Part shown: in pieces, positions 1-8,537 of the stretch
How the letters are laid out: the number at the start of each line of letters is the position of its first letter
Numbering within the stretch: the stretch's first letter is position 1
Assembly: GCF_003989825.1 (NCBI RefSeq)
Contig: NZ_RZHE01000008.1
Span: forward strand, 186,001 to 250,000
Source of the DNA: Vreelandella populi
GTDB lineage: Bacteria > Pseudomonadota > Gammaproteobacteria > Pseudomonadales > Halomonadaceae
DNA length: 64,000 bases
Reading direction: 5' to 3'
Position numbers and translations under genes: made by a program
Notes under the pieces: generated by a model
Database searches by the model: none
Told to the model about the DNA's origin: nothing
Seen by the model: only the letters and a program-made list of their open reading frames with translations

Positions 1-72
1 ATCAGCCTGAACGGGTACCGCCAACAGCAATGGAACTAAGGCAATTAAAGCTTTCACAGCGCGTCTCCGCAT
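1..72 (-). CDS. 5' end of a gene for an exported protein (partial)
   Basis: Only the first 24 codons lie in the window; the rest runs off the left edge. Read on the minus strand they begin MRRRAVKALIALVPLLLAVP and continue VQAD. This is a classic Sec signal peptide: basic n-region, leucine/alanine core, and a V-Q-A cleavage site. An AGGGAG ribosome-binding sequence sits about 8 bases before the ATG. An internal GTG (codon 6, before KALIAL) would also give a signal peptide, but the Shine-Dalgarno spacing favours the ATG. The mature protein is unknown. Confidence 0.7.
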   Translation of the reverse strand, partial: MRRRAVKALIALVPLLLAVPVQAD

Positions 73-186
73 AAAGAACTCCCTTCAAGACCCGCAAACC
101 TGCAAAAAGTGCCATTCCTGCATGAAGATACGTTCATAAGGGGGTAGCCTCACCCCCGCACATTCGCTATTATATGCACGCTTTTC

Positions 187-263
<77 letters not shown>

Positions 264-271
264 TTTCCAAG

Positions 272-553
272 TTAGCGCGAAGCAAGCTCATTAAAGAATA
301 CTGGGTTGTCCTGAATCGTAGCTAACACTTTGGCTGCAAGGCCCGTAGGGTTGCGACGTTTTCCCTAGCTTTTGATGGTATCCACACTGGTTCCCATAGC
401 TTCAGCAAACTCCGCTTGAGAGACATGAAGATTGGCCCGGATGGTCTTCACATCGGCCACCTTATAGCGTGTGATGCGGCTCGCCTGCGCTTTTCCCTGT
501 TTGATCTCAACGGCTTCCTGCACCGATGTTTGCAGTTCGTCAAAAGTACTCAT
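272..553 (-). pseudogene. HTH regulator/antitoxin (NadS-like, XRE family) broken by an in-frame TAG
   Basis: From the ATG at 553 (GGGAGG 8-12 bases upstream) the frame encodes MSTFDELQTSVQEAVEIKQG and then a helix-turn-helix (VSQAEFAEAMGTSVDTIKS). It stops at codon 63 with TAG (365-367). The same frame continues without interruption as GKRRNPTGLAAKVLATIQ, then DNPVFFNELASR, to a TAA at 272-274. That is the usual tail of the COG2944/NadS-type regulators that accompany RelE/HigB-like toxins. In relatives the position after KS is tryptophan, so TGG to TAG is the simplest lesion. Intact, it would be 93 aa. No toxin gene is recognisable upstream; the region before the start encodes only a short EDEWKEGG stretch. 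It is probably an orphan relic inside the tRNA-bounded islet, although a 62-aa truncated protein could still be made. Confidence 0.75.
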
Positions 554-738
554 TAGGAAACCTCCCTCTTTCCACTCATCTTCAGCACTGTCTGGGATAT
601 GTTGACTACTACAGACTGCCAACAAAATTGGCTCGTCTAAGATTTAAGTCTTGTTTACCTCGGCCGATATCTACGGACGACCATATGGTCAACATCGGCG
701 TGTCCCTTGATGGTACGCCTCAGTCATAAGGAGCCATC

Positions 739-2724
739 TTGAAGAACCTGACGATAGCCCAGAAGCTTCTGTTCTGCATCAGTCTATCCATGCTGCTGAT
801 AGTGGGTGGGGCTACAGTCGTCCAGTACCGTCTTTTTAGTGATTTGGTCACTGAACGAGTCACAGCAGAGGAGCTGCCGGCGACGCTGGAAAGCATTCGC
901 AACGATATCGATGCTACGTTGACCGGACCTATCACTACCGCCCAGAGCTTGGCCCATAACCCTTATCTGCATTCCTGGCTTTCCGAGGGAGAAGTGGAGG
1001 AGGGGACTTCCAGAGCGGTAAGCTACCTTCAGACCATACAGAATCGCACAGGTGCAAGTAGTGTCTTCTACATTTCTGCGCAAAGCGGCAATTACTACAC
1101 GGCGAATGGCATCGCACGCTCAATCAGCCGTGAGAAGGACCAGTGGTTCTATGACCTGGTAGACGCTACCGATGGAGATGCCTATCGGTTGGTTATCAAT
1201 AGTGAGGATGGCCACGTCCAGGTCTTCATCAACCACGTCGTGGAAATCGACGGGCAGCGTCTTGGTGTCGCCGGCGTCGGTTATTCCTTGGATACCATGG
1301 CAGAGATGATACGTAACTATCGACTGGGGAAGAGTGGCAGCGTATTCCTGGCCAGCCTGGACGGAACCATTAGGGTTCACCCGGAGGGGGCCGCCCTAGC
1401 CGGGGAACCCATTTCGGCCTTGCCCGGGTGGGGGACTATTACAACTGAGCTGCTGGGTGCCGAGGGGTATCGCTATGCCATGGCACGTGATGCCCAGGGA
1501 GCCAAGCAACTGGTGGCCGCTATCGAGGTGCCGGGCACGGAGTGGGCAGTGTTTGCCCAGATTCCTCACGCCGAGCTGTTTGCCGATCTCAACCGAGCTG
1601 TGCTGCTCGTCGTATTGATCGTGGCACTGATCCTAGTAGCGAGTCTGTCGGTCATCGCCCTGCTGCTTAAGGCCCTGTTTCGGCCGATACGACGCACGGC
1701 CCATGCCATGCGGGAAATCGCCGAAGGAGACGGCGACTTGACGCTGCGTTTGCCAATCGATAGCCGTGATGAAATTGGTGAGCTAGCTACCCAATTCAAT
1801 GCTTTCGTCGCACGTATGCAGGAAACCCTCCGTGAGGTGCGTACTAGCACTACGAGCGTCTACCGCGCTGCGGGTGATATTGCCCAAGGCAGTGAGGAAC
1901 TGGCCTCACGAACCGATCAGGCAGCAGCCAACCTGCAGGAGACTTCCGCTTCGATGGAAGAGATTACCTCCACTGTCAATCAGAGTGCGGACTCGGCACA
2001 GCAGGCCAACCAGCTGGTGCAGTCAACGACAAAAGTTGCTCGTGACGGGGAGGCATCGATGGCTCAGGTGGAACGCACCATGGTCGACATCAGCCAATCA
2101 GCGGACAAGATCAGCGACATCATTAGCATGATCGACTCCATCGCTTTCCAAACCAATATTTTGGCTCTGAATGCCTCTGTAGAAGCGGCTCGCGCCGGTG
2201 AGCATGGTCGAGGCTTCGCTGTGGTCGCGCAGGAAGTGCGTATCCTGGCCAGCCGTTCAAGCGATGCCTCCAGCGAGATCAGGAGGCTCATCGATACCTC
2301 GGCAGCCCATACCCATGCTGGGGCGGACTTGGTCCGAAAGACCGGTGAGACCATGCGCGAGATCGTCGCCAGCGTATCGCGTGTTACCGATGTAATTGGA
2401 GAAATCAGTGCAGCTGCCAAGGAGCAAAGTAGCGGCATCGGTCAGGTGAATACCGCAGTCAGCGAGATGGACACCATGACCCAGCAGAATGCCATGATGG
2501 TTCAGCAGACCTCATGTGCGGCAGGGGACATGCGGAACCATGCTGAACGTCTGAACGAGCTGATCAGTAGTTTCGTTCTCGGAGGGGAGACGACCCAGAG
2601 TCAGTCTCCATCCTCACCCCGCTCATCAGCTAGGCCTGCCATGGCTTCCCAGAGCCTTTCGGGTAGAACAACAGAGGCTCGGAGGAGAACCCAGCCCGAG
2701 GGGGAAGCATGGGAATCGTTCTAA
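739..2724 (+). CDS. Methyl-accepting chemotaxis protein with dCache-like sensor
   Basis: This transmembrane chemoreceptor of 661 aa signals through CheA/CheW to the flagellar motor. The TTG start is supported by AAGGAG six bases upstream; no ATG fits. TM1 spans about 8-28, followed by a periplasmic double-Cache-type sensor of about 250 residues. TM2 is at about 288-310, HAMP at about 311-365 (with [11 protein letters not shown]), and then comes the long coiled-coil signalling hairpin. The conserved tip contains [20 protein letters not shown] and [15 protein letters not shown]. The protein ends in EAWESF, which resembles the NWETF-type pentapeptide that tethers CheR and CheB, so it is probably adaptation-competent. 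The ligand cannot be told from sequence; Cache receptors often bind amino or organic acids. It lies alone inside the islet that starts at the tRNA. Confidence 0.95.
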   Translation: MKNLTIAQKLLFCISLSMLLIVGGATVVQYRLFSDLVTERVTAEELPATLESIRNDIDATLTGPITTAQSLAHNPYLHSWLSEGEVEEGTSRAVSYLQTIQNRTGASSVFYISAQSGNYYTANGIARSISREKDQWFYDLVDATDGDAYRLVINSEDGHVQVFINHVVEIDGQRLGVAGVGYSLDTMAEMIRNYRLGKSGSVFLASLDGTIRVHPEGAALAGEPISALPGWGTITTELLGAEGYRYAMARDAQGAKQLVAAIEVPGTEWAVFAQIPHAELFADLNRAVLLVVLIVALILVASLSVIALLLKALFRPIRRTAHAMREIAEGDGDLTLRLPIDSRDEIGELATQFNAFVARMQETLREVRTSTTSVYRAAGDIAQGSEELASRTDQAAANLQETSASMEEITSTVNQSADSAQQANQLVQSTTKVARDGEASMAQVERTMVDISQSADKISDIISMIDSIAFQTNILALNASVEAARAGEHGRGFAVVAQEVRILASRSSDASSEIRRLIDTSAAHTHAGADLVRKTGETMREIVASVSRVTDVIGEISAAAKEQSSGIGQVNTAVSEMDTMTQQNAMMVQQTSCAAGDMRNHAERLNELISSFVLGGETTQSQSPSSPRSSARPAMASQSLSGRTTEARRRTQPEGEAWESF

Positions 2725-3059
2725 GATAGCTTGCTAGTCGAGCCGGGCAGTATCTCTATCGAGCCTTGCCTTATGGTGGACCCATTTATTTTTTTGTCGA
2801 CGTGCTAAGGCAGAGTCTAGTGCCGCCATCAATCGGCGCTAGATCCGCATGCCGCCTCTAGTCAGGTCAGGGGGCTCATTTGCCCCCCCTTCCACTCATC
2901 TTCGGTTGCTATGACTTGTACCTGACTGCAAATATGGTTGTCATCTGGCTGCTAACAGGGTGATAACAGTGTATGTAGTGTACATCATGGAAAATTATAA
3001 CTCATTAATAAGTCTTGGTTTACACGTCGCAGGCGCGATCCCAAAGTTTGTTTAGTTGC
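2725..3059. other. Non-coding stretch between the chemoreceptor and the tRNA relic
   Basis: No gene is supported here. The stretch is AT-richer towards its right end. A short GC hairpin (GGGGGC/GCCCCC, 2870-2887) is followed by C/T rather than a T-run. The 14 bases TTCCACTCATCTTC at 2890-2903 recur at 570-583 just upstream of the broken HTH gene, which may be further debris of the same islet. Confidence 0.5.
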
Positions 3060-3105
3060 ACTCATAATCTCTTTTTCGTAGGTTCAAGTCCTACTAGGTA
3101 CACCA
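3060..3105 (+). repeat. Degenerate copy of the tRNA 3' half (possible att remnant)
   Basis: Aligned without gaps to bases 218-263 of the tRNA, 40 of 46 positions match, including 20 consecutive bases (TCGTAGGTTCAAGTCCTACT). The copy spans the anticodon loop to the CCA. The anticodon-stem and acceptor positions have drifted and no 5' half is present, so it is not a functional tRNA. Such a direct repeat of a tRNA 3' end is what tRNA-targeting integrases leave at the far end of an element. Confidence 0.8.
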
Positions 3106-3127
3106 CCCTTTCATGATTTCTGCAAAA

Positions 3128-3466
3128 TCATCCCGCAAGCGTTACACCTACCAGCACTAACCCAAACACTGCCACACCCGCTGCCACCGGCAATCCCATT
3201 GAACGCACGCGCTGCCACACGAGTAGTGTCACCAAAAGCCCGATGGCCGTTGCCCCCCATGAAACAGCGCCGGGATTGACTGGCACGAGAGAAACCCCTA
3301 AAACCGCCGCGATCATCAGCGGGCCTAAGATGCTGATCCATTGAGGAATGCTGTTTAGGCCGGTATCGCTTCCTAGCCGGCGCTGCATCCATAGAAAGGG
3401 CACGACGCGTATAAGTAGCGTACCCAGTGCCGAGGCGATCACCGCCAACCAAAGCGCTGTGCTCAT
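3128..3466 (-). CDS. azlD: AzlD-family small subunit of a branched-chain amino acid exporter
   Basis: This protein of 112 aa has three to four hydrophobic segments, including LWLAVIASALGTLLIRVVP at the N-terminus and the typical AzlD pattern ISILGPLMIAAVLGVSLVP. AzlD works with AzlC in the inner membrane; characterised relatives (B. subtilis AzlCD, E. coli YgaZH) export branched-chain amino acids or analogues. Its start codon overlaps the end of azlC by 4 bases, so the two are translationally coupled. The substrate here is not shown. Confidence 0.88.
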   Translation of the reverse strand: MSTALWLAVIASALGTLLIRVVPFLWMQRRLGSDTGLNSIPQWISILGPLMIAAVLGVSLVPVNPGAVSWGATAIGLLVTLLVWQRVRSMGLPVAAGVAVFGLVLVGVTLAG

Positions 3467-4173
3467 AAAACGTTCTTCCCTGGATGAAATTTCACCATAT
3501 AAAAGCAGATAGCCCCGCAGGCGGCTGCAAGCGGGATGGCGACATTGCTCCAGCCATAAAGGGTGAAGAAGAGGGCAGATGCAATGGTGCAGCCCAAGGC
3601 TAACGCCCAGCGTTTATCGGTGAAGCGTGGCGCGACCATGGTGAGAAACAGTGCGGGCAGGGCAAAGGGCATGATCTCGCCCAGAAGTGGCCAACGAGCG
3701 GTAAGGGCTTCTCCACCGGTTGCACCCACGACGGTACCCGCAATCCAGACTACCCACGCTAGCAGTGCTGCTCCTAAAAACCAGCCAAAGCGCTCAGCTT
3801 CGCGAAGCTGAGGCAGGCGCGTATGGGCTAAGGCAAAGACTTGGTCGGTGAGGCCATGCATCAGCCAGAGCCAATGACGGCTAGGGGGGAGCCATGCAGC
3901 GAGGTTGGGCCCGTAAACCACATGGCGTATGTTAATCAGTAGCGTCAACGCGATCACCAGCCACAGCGGCGAGCCCGCGGCTACCATGCCGACAAATAGA
4001 AACTGTGAGGCGCCCGCATAAATCAATAGGGAGATAGCAGCCGCCTCCCAGGTAGTGAACCCGGCTTGGGTAGCCACTAGTCCAAACGATAGAGAAACAG
4101 GAATATAACCACCAAGCAGCGGAATGGCTTCTCGCACCCCTTTTAGCGCTGAGCGGGCGGATACGTGGCTCAT
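3463..4173 (-). CDS. azlC: AzlC-family large subunit of an amino acid exporter
   Basis: The protein is 236 aa. It contains the family features GVREAIPLLGGYIPVSLSFG near residue 15 and SLLIYAGASQFLFVGMVAAG around residue 50, and about six transmembrane segments. AzlC forms the main pore of the AzlCD (YgaZH) exporter. It starts inside the last codons of the upstream XRE-cupin gene (4-base overlap) and overlaps azlD downstream. The three genes therefore form one minus-strand operon, regulator first. That arrangement suggests the regulator senses the exported amino acid or a related compound (inference). Confidence 0.92.
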   Translation of the reverse strand: MSHVSARSALKGVREAIPLLGGYIPVSLSFGLVATQAGFTTWEAAAISLLIYAGASQFLFVGMVAAGSPLWLVIALTLLINIRHVVYGPNLAAWLPPSRHWLWLMHGLTDQVFALAHTRLPQLREAERFGWFLGAALLAWVVWIAGTVVGATGGEALTARWPLLGEIMPFALPALFLTMVAPRFTDKRWALALGCTIASALFFTLYGWSNVAIPLAAACGAICFYMVKFHPGKNVL

Positions 4174-4700
4174 GGAGTATCACCATTGTTACCATAGGTG
4201 ATGGTCATAAGCAGCGTCGCCTCGGCATCTTCGGCGCGGTAAATATGCGGCTGATCAGCAGAAAAGGTGACAGGAACACCCAGCCTAAGCGGCATAGCTT
4301 TACCTTCCGGCCCGGCCTCCAGCCAGCCGCTTATCAAGGTAAGGGATTCCCAGGTGCCAGGCGTATGCGCCTCTGCGCGGCGTTGCGTGTGGGGCGCACA
4401 GCGCATCCAGTAAACATCTACGTGGGGGGAATCCTTACCCTGCTCAATGAGACGCACCTGTACGCCATTTTCGCCCAATGGTACGGTAATCGGCGCTATC
4501 AGGGTGCTAAAGGGGACGTTTAGCTGTACGGCCAATCGCCAGATGGTATCCAGAGTGGGATTGCCGTTACCTTGCTCAAGGCGGCATAAGTTGGATTTAG
4601 CCATGCCTGCTGCGTTTGCCAACTGCGAAAGCGATAGGCCTTGCTTCTGGCGTAGTGACTGTAAATGCTGGCCTAGCGTACTGAGTGAAAGCTCATCCAT
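4170..4700 (-). CDS. XRE-family regulator with C-terminal cupin, first gene of the azlCD operon
   Basis: Read from the ATG at 4700 the protein is 176 aa. The upstream in-frame extension to 4760 would run through the 22-bp palindrome and is unlikely. Residues about 10-65 form an HTH_3 domain (LRQKQGLSLSQLANAAGMAK, SNLCRLEQGNGNPTLDTIWR). Residues about 95-170 form a small cupin barrel that probably binds an effector (HTPGTWESLTLISGWLEAG). Proteins of this design commonly repress or activate an adjacent transporter operon. A perfect palindrome 21-42 bases upstream of the ATG is a natural autoregulatory operator. The target and ligand are inferred from position only. Confidence 0.9.
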   Translation of the reverse strand: MDELSLSTLGQHLQSLRQKQGLSLSQLANAAGMAKSNLCRLEQGNGNPTLDTIWRLAVQLNVPFSTLIAPITVPLGENGVQVRLIEQGKDSPHVDVYWMRCAPHTQRRAEAHTPGTWESLTLISGWLEAGPEGKAMPLRLGVPVTFSADQPHIYRAEDAEATLLMTITYGNNGDTP

Positions 4701-4720
4701 GAAAGACGTCTCATTGTTCG

Positions 4721-4742
4721 TTATATAGAACGTTCTATATAA
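4721..4742. promoter_or_regulatory. 22-bp perfect palindrome, probable operator of the XRE-cupin gene
   Basis: The left half TTATATAGAAC is followed by its exact reverse complement GTTCTATATAA, with no spacer. It sits 21 bases upstream of the XRE-cupin start and overlaps TATA-rich sequence that could serve as a -10 element. Dimeric XRE regulators bind such sites. Binding is inferred from position. Confidence 0.7.
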
Positions 4743-4762
4743 AGAACACCTGCATGTCAACT

Positions 4763-4779
4763 ACGTCTCGGCGAGACGT
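4763..4779. promoter_or_regulatory. Inverted repeat ACGTCTCG-G-CGAGACGT between divergent genes
   Basis: Two perfect 8-base arms are separated by one base in the space between the XRE-cupin gene and the MFS gene at 4847. The GACGTCT part recurs at 4705-4711. It could be a second regulator site serving either promoter; nothing else identifies it. Confidence 0.4.
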
Positions 4780-4846
4780 CTTTGGCATTTTATATGCATC
4801 TTTTTTGTATTAGTTGATAACTGTTCGCTGTAAGTAAGGAGGTGGG

Positions 4847-6115
4847 ATGCATTCCTTGTCAATGCTTAAGCCAGTTAAGTCCATACTGTGGAGCGTGGCT
4901 CTGTTGTTGCTCGGCAATGGATTGCTTAATACGCTTCTGACCCTGCGCGGTACGACCGAGGGGTTTTCCAGTGCCCTCTTGGGTATGGTGATGTCGGGTT
5001 ATTTTATTGGGTTTATTTGTGGCACTTGGGTAAGTCGACGTTTGATCAGGCGTATGGGGCATATACGCACGTTTGGGTTTTGTGCCGCTATTTGTGCTTC
5101 TGTAGCGCTCTTGCACCTGCTGTTCATCAATCCATGGGTATGGTTGCCACTACGCATTCTGTATGGACTCTCGTTTATTACCTTGGTCACAGTAATTGAA
5201 AGCTGGTTAAACAGCCAAACGGCCAGTCATGAACGCGGTCGTATTTTTGCGGTTTATATGGTGGTCAACTTGGGCGCATTAGCCGCTGCCCAGCAATTGC
5301 TGCGTCTCTCATCGCCGGAAGACTATCTGCTCTTTGTGTTAATCGCGATTTTTATCTGTTGGGCGCTACTGCCTATTACGATGACCCGGCGCGCGCAGCC
5401 CCAAATGTCTGAACGACCCAAAAGCAGCCTACGATCATTACTAGGCTTTGCTCCTTTGGCCGTGTCATCGGCTGGATTATCAGGACTGGCGATGGGGGCA
5501 TTCTGGTCGATGACGCCCATTTATGCGACTCAGCTTGGCTTTGATACCAGCGGAGTAGGGCTGGTCATGAGTGTAGCGATTATTGGTGGGGCGTTGCTGC
5601 AGATTCCTATCGGACGGTTCTCTGATAAGCATGACCGTTCCAAAGTGATGACGTGGGTCGTGTTATTGGCAGCGGCAGTGGCCGCGTCCATGCCTTTTGC
5701 GCCCAATCATGAGGTGTTGCTAGGGCTTTATTTCGTCTGGGGGGGCTTGGCTTTCTCGCTCTATCCGTTGGCCGTGGCGCAGTTGGTGGATCAGTTACAT
5801 CCAGATGAAATTGTCTCTGGCTCGGCGGATATGCTCGTTATGCACGGGGCGGGCTGCGCGGCAGCACCTATTTTGGCTGGTTCATTGATGACGTTGGTAG
5901 GAAGCCATGGATTGCCGCTCTATATTGCCACTGTTTTCGTTCTGTTGGGGGGCTATGCCCTTTACCGCCGCCGCCGCGTGAGTGACCTGAATACCCACAC
6001 GGCCCACTTTGAACCTATGGTTCAAAGCAGCCCGGAAGTGTTGGAAATGGTCTTCGACGATACGCAGCCCGATCTCTTCGATGATCCTAGCTTTTATGTG
6101 CAGGCTGAGCGATAG
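4847..6115 (+). CDS. MFS transporter, YcaD-like
   Basis: This is a 12-helix major facilitator of 422 aa. The start is fixed by a strong AAGGAGG six bases before the ATG. The loop between helices 2 and 3 has the MFS-A pattern GTWVSRRLIRRMGHIRTFGF, and the second half repeats it as GRFSDKHDRSKVMTWV. The halves are joined by a cytoplasmic loop around residues 180-200. The C-terminal tail of about 40 residues is acidic (EMVFDDTQPDLFDDPSF). The sequence resembles the YcaD/DHA-like group of uncharacterised exporters, but the substrate cannot be assigned. It is divergent from the azlCD operon and may share its regulatory space. Confidence 0.88.
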   Translation: MHSLSMLKPVKSILWSVALLLLGNGLLNTLLTLRGTTEGFSSALLGMVMSGYFIGFICGTWVSRRLIRRMGHIRTFGFCAAICASVALLHLLFINPWVWLPLRILYGLSFITLVTVIESWLNSQTASHERGRIFAVYMVVNLGALAAAQQLLRLSSPEDYLLFVLIAIFICWALLPITMTRRAQPQMSERPKSSLRSLLGFAPLAVSSAGLSGLAMGAFWSMTPIYATQLGFDTSGVGLVMSVAIIGGALLQIPIGRFSDKHDRSKVMTWVVLLAAAVAASMPFAPNHEVLLGLYFVWGGLAFSLYPLAVAQLVDQLHPDEIVSGSADMLVMHGAGCAAAPILAGSLMTLVGSHGLPLYIATVFVLLGGYALYRRRRVSDLNTHTAHFEPMVQSSPEVLEMVFDDTQPDLFDDPSFYVQAER

Positions 6116-6126
6116 AGGTGTTAGGA

Positions 6127-7347
6127 CTAGCTTTTTGCCTCTCGCGCCCGGCAGGCTGCCGCCGTGAACAGTACGTCGGTCGAAGAGTTAAGTGCGGTTT
6201 CGGTCGAGTCCTGTACCACGCTAATCACAAAGCCAATCGCGACCGCCTGCATGGCCACTTCGGTCGGAATGCCAAACAGGTTAGCCGCCATGGGGATCAA
6301 CATAAGCGAGCCGCCAGCAACGCCGGATACCCCACAGGCGGCAAGCGCCGATACCACACACAGTAATAGGGCCGTGGGGAAGTCGACATTGATACCCAAT
6401 GTGTGCGTAGTGGCCAGGGTGATGATGGTGATGGTAATGGCCGCGCCGCACATGTTGATGGTGGCACCCAGCGGAATCGAGATGGAGTAAGTATCTGGGT
6501 CAAGCTTCAGTTTGCGGCATAGCTCAAGGTTCACCGGAATGTTGGCCGCCGAGCTACGCGTAAAGAAGGCGGTAATCGCGCTGCCCCGCAGGCAAGCAAA
6601 TACCAGTGGGTAAGGATTCTGGCGGGTAGCGATATAAACCAACAGTGGATTACTCACTAGGGCTACAAACACCATACAGCCCACAATAATACTGAGCAGT
6701 TGTGCGTAGTTCAGCAGCGCATTAATGCCGGATTCTGCCAGTGTGCCTGCTACCAAGCCAAAAATACCCAGCGGGGCTAAGCGAATGACCAATGCAACAA
6801 TACGCGAAATAGCGTTGGATAGATCGTTAAGGGCAGTGCGTGTGGTCTCGCTTGCCTGGCGTAGCATCAAGCCCAAACCTACTGCCCAGGCAAGAATGGC
6901 GATGAAGTTGGCCTCCATCAATGCGCTCACGGGGTTGGCGACGGCATTAAGTAGCAAGTGGCGAAGAATCTGGAAAATATCCCCCGGTGGGTTGCCGTCT
7001 GCCCGCGGGGCATCCAGTGTAAGCTCAGTGGGAAATGCAAAGCTTGCCGCCACGGCAATAAGGGCGGCAGCCAGCGTGCCGACAATATAGAGAACTAGTA
7101 CCGAGCGAATATGGGTTGGTTGCCCCTGCCGATGGGCGGCAATAGCGGCCGCTACCAATACAAATACCAAAATGGGAGCGACGGCCTGAAGTGCGGCGAT
7201 AAACAGCTGGCCCAGTAAGGCTACGTCACTGGCAATGCCCGGCGCGAAGGTGGCAAGCAGGGCACCTGCCATGATGCCGATAAGGATCTGAGGGATAAGG
7301 CCCAGCTGTAAAAGCGGGCGGAATAAGCCTGTGGCGGTTGCAATCAT
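6127..7347 (-). CDS. sstT: Na+:serine/threonine symporter SstT
   Basis: The protein is 406 aa and belongs to the dicarboxylate/amino acid:cation symporter (DAACS) family. It shows the SstT pattern: an N-terminal hydrophobic block ([20 protein letters not shown]), the serine-rich re-entrant segment [20 protein letters not shown], and the cation/substrate motif [20 protein letters not shown]. The C-terminal re-entrant loop is [17 protein letters not shown]. In E. coli SstT imports serine and threonine with Na+, a good fit for a salt-requiring organism. It is convergent with the MFS gene, with only 11 bases between their stops. Confidence 0.93.
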   Translation of the reverse strand: MIATATGLFRPLLQLGLIPQILIGIMAGALLATFAPGIASDVALLGQLFIAALQAVAPILVFVLVAAAIAAHRQGQPTHIRSVLVLYIVGTLAAALIAVAASFAFPTELTLDAPRADGNPPGDIFQILRHLLLNAVANPVSALMEANFIAILAWAVGLGLMLRQASETTRTALNDLSNAISRIVALVIRLAPLGIFGLVAGTLAESGINALLNYAQLLSIIVGCMVFVALVSNPLLVYIATRQNPYPLVFACLRGSAITAFFTRSSAANIPVNLELCRKLKLDPDTYSISIPLGATINMCGAAITITIITLATTHTLGINVDFPTALLLCVVSALAACGVSGVAGGSLMLIPMAANLFGIPTEVAMQAVAIGFVISVVQDSTETALNSSTDVLFTAAACRAREAKS

Positions 7348-7653
7348 TGCGCGTCACTCAGGTAGTAGAAGGTGGATTGGCGCCATGGGCGCCGCCCAAA
7401 AAGGGCAGTATTCTACCATCTGTGATAATTCTGCGGGCTTTTGGTGAGAAGTTTATGGCGATAAGCCGTGAAAAACGCATAGGGCTTGCAAGCGGCCATG
7501 AAGCTGATTGTTCAGGATGCTGTACTTTCGTTGATTGACGTGTGCCGTGCTGCCGTTTTACCGCGGCGCCTTTTATAATTGCGACGGAGCTATCGAGCGC
7601 TGGTGGATGCAGGTGCTGATGGTTGGAAAATCAAAAAAGAAGGGAACGTTCTG
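7348..7653. other. Non-coding stretch between sstT and a small exported protein
   Basis: This 306-base region lies between divergent genes and must carry both promoters. A palindromic GGCGCCATGGGCGCC occurs at about 7379-7393. No convincing ORF with a ribosome-binding site was found. Confidence 0.4.
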
Positions 7654-7986
7654 ATGCGATTCATATTGGGCTTGGCGGGGTGGGTACTGCTCTGTATGTC
7701 AACGGTGGTCAGCGCTGCCGATTACTATGTCGATATTACCAACCGTACCGGTTATACCCTCTATTACATGTACGTTAGCCCTGCGAATTCAAAGAGTTGG
7801 GAAGAAGATGTATTAGGAGAAGACGTGTTGGTGAACGGCGATACGCAGCGCGTCACGTTAACAGGCTATACCAACCCGTATTTTGATATTCGCCTGGTGG
7901 ATGAGGACGATGATAGCTACACGTTCTGGACAGTGGATGTTTCAACACAGGATATAGTGGTAACGCTTGATCATCTTGATCAATAA
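7654..7986 (+). CDS. Small exported protein of unknown function
   Basis: From the ATG at 7654 (AGAAGGGA about 8 bases upstream) the protein is 110 aa. It begins with a signal peptide MRFILGLAGWVLLCMSTVVS followed by an AAD cleavage region. The mature part is about 88 residues, acidic, and rich in alternating hydrophobic and polar residues (DYYVDITNRTGYTLYYMYVS, YFDIRLVDEDDDSYTFWTVD), suggesting a small beta-sandwich in the periplasm or outside the cell. It has no cysteines after the signal and no recognised domain. The acidic surface is typical of exported halophile proteins. An in-frame extension to 7579 lacks a ribosome-binding site. Confidence 0.75.
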   Translation: MRFILGLAGWVLLCMSTVVSAADYYVDITNRTGYTLYYMYVSPANSKSWEEDVLGEDVLVNGDTQRVTLTGYTNPYFDIRLVDEDDDSYTFWTVDVSTQDIVVTLDHLDQ

Positions 7987-7992
7987 CAACTT

Positions 7993-8029
7993 GCTTCCCT
8001 TACCGTCCTGTTGGAACGGCAAGGGAAGC
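7993..8029 (+). terminator. Hairpin between convergent genes
   Basis: GCTTCCCTT-A-CCGT pairs with ACGG-C-AAGGGAAGC across a 9-base loop, just after the exported-protein gene. No T-run follows, so it may stabilise the mRNA end or terminate weakly. Confidence 0.5.
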
Positions 8030-8055
8030 ATCAAGGTAACGCTGGCCTGGAATAA

Positions 8056-8367
8056 TTAGGCAGCGACCGTTTCGCGTGATGGCTGGTTGGCAGGGACAGA
8101 TGAAAGCGTTTTGGCTGAGTTACTGGCGCTCATGGTGGCTACCATGGTGTAGCCTTTTTCGGTCAGCTCAATAACGTCAGGTGATGAACCCCATTTCAGC
8201 AGCATCTCGTCAAGCTGACGTTCTGCGGCATCAAACTGGCTGCAATGGCAAAGCAACTTGGCAATGGTGTAATCACACTGAGGTGTATCAAACATTTCTT
8301 CCTTGATCTCTTGAATAGCAAGTTGAAGACCGGCTTGGGAAATCTCTGCTAGATGGATATGGTGCAT
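8056..8367 (-). CDS. Hypothetical 103-aa protein
   Basis: The start at 8367 is chosen because AAGGAG lies 9 bases upstream; a longer frame to 8484 has no ribosome-binding site. The protein begins MHHIHLAEISQAGLQLAIQE. It has a helical N-terminal two thirds with the stretch YTIAKLLCHCSQFDAAERQL, which resembles a short TPR-like helix pair. The C-terminal tail is Ser/Ala-rich and probably disordered (SASNSAKTLSSVPANQPS). I do not recognise a family. It is probably cytoplasmic and monocistronic. Confidence 0.6.
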   Translation of the reverse strand: MHHIHLAEISQAGLQLAIQEIKEEMFDTPQCDYTIAKLLCHCSQFDAAERQLDEMLLKWGSSPDVIELTEKGYTMVATMSASNSAKTLSSVPANQPSRETVAA

Positions 8368-8482
8368 GCCACTACTCCTTGTGAATGCTGAGGTTATTTG
8401 TACGCAACTTGTACTCTTCGAGGGTAATATAGCTTCTCCCGAGAAGCAAACACCAATTGGTCGTAGCAGTGAAGTTAGGTCC

Positions 8483-8516
8483 AAAAAAAATCCCTTTACG
8501 CCAAGTAAAGGGATTT
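8483..8516 (-). terminator. Rho-independent terminator of the small membrane protein gene
   Basis: On the minus strand a perfect 12-bp stem (AAATCCCTTTAC and its complement) with a 5-base loop is followed by eight T residues (the A-run at 8483-8490). It lies 22 bases after the stop of the 8538-8720 gene. Confidence 0.85.
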
Positions 8517-8537
8517 CGCTGTTCTTTTTTCTCGCTA

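Noticed and set aside
526..729. A 67-aa plus-strand ORF upstream of the chemoreceptor
   Set aside because: It overlaps the start of the broken HTH gene on the opposite strand, has no ribosome-binding site and no family resemblance. It ends beside the MCP leader by chance.
2870..2887. GGGGGC/GCCCCC hairpin as an MCP terminator
   Set aside because: The stem is only 6 bp and is followed by C/T, not a T-run. It lies about 145 bases from the stop, so it is too weak to call.
3060..3105. A second functional tRNA
   Set aside because: Only the 3' half is present, and the acceptor and anticodon-stem bases do not pair. It is a relic, recorded as a repeat.
7338..7538. A 66-aa plus-strand ORF after the sstT start
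   Set aside because: It begins inside the start of sstT on the opposite strand and has no signal peptide, motif or clear ribosome-binding site.
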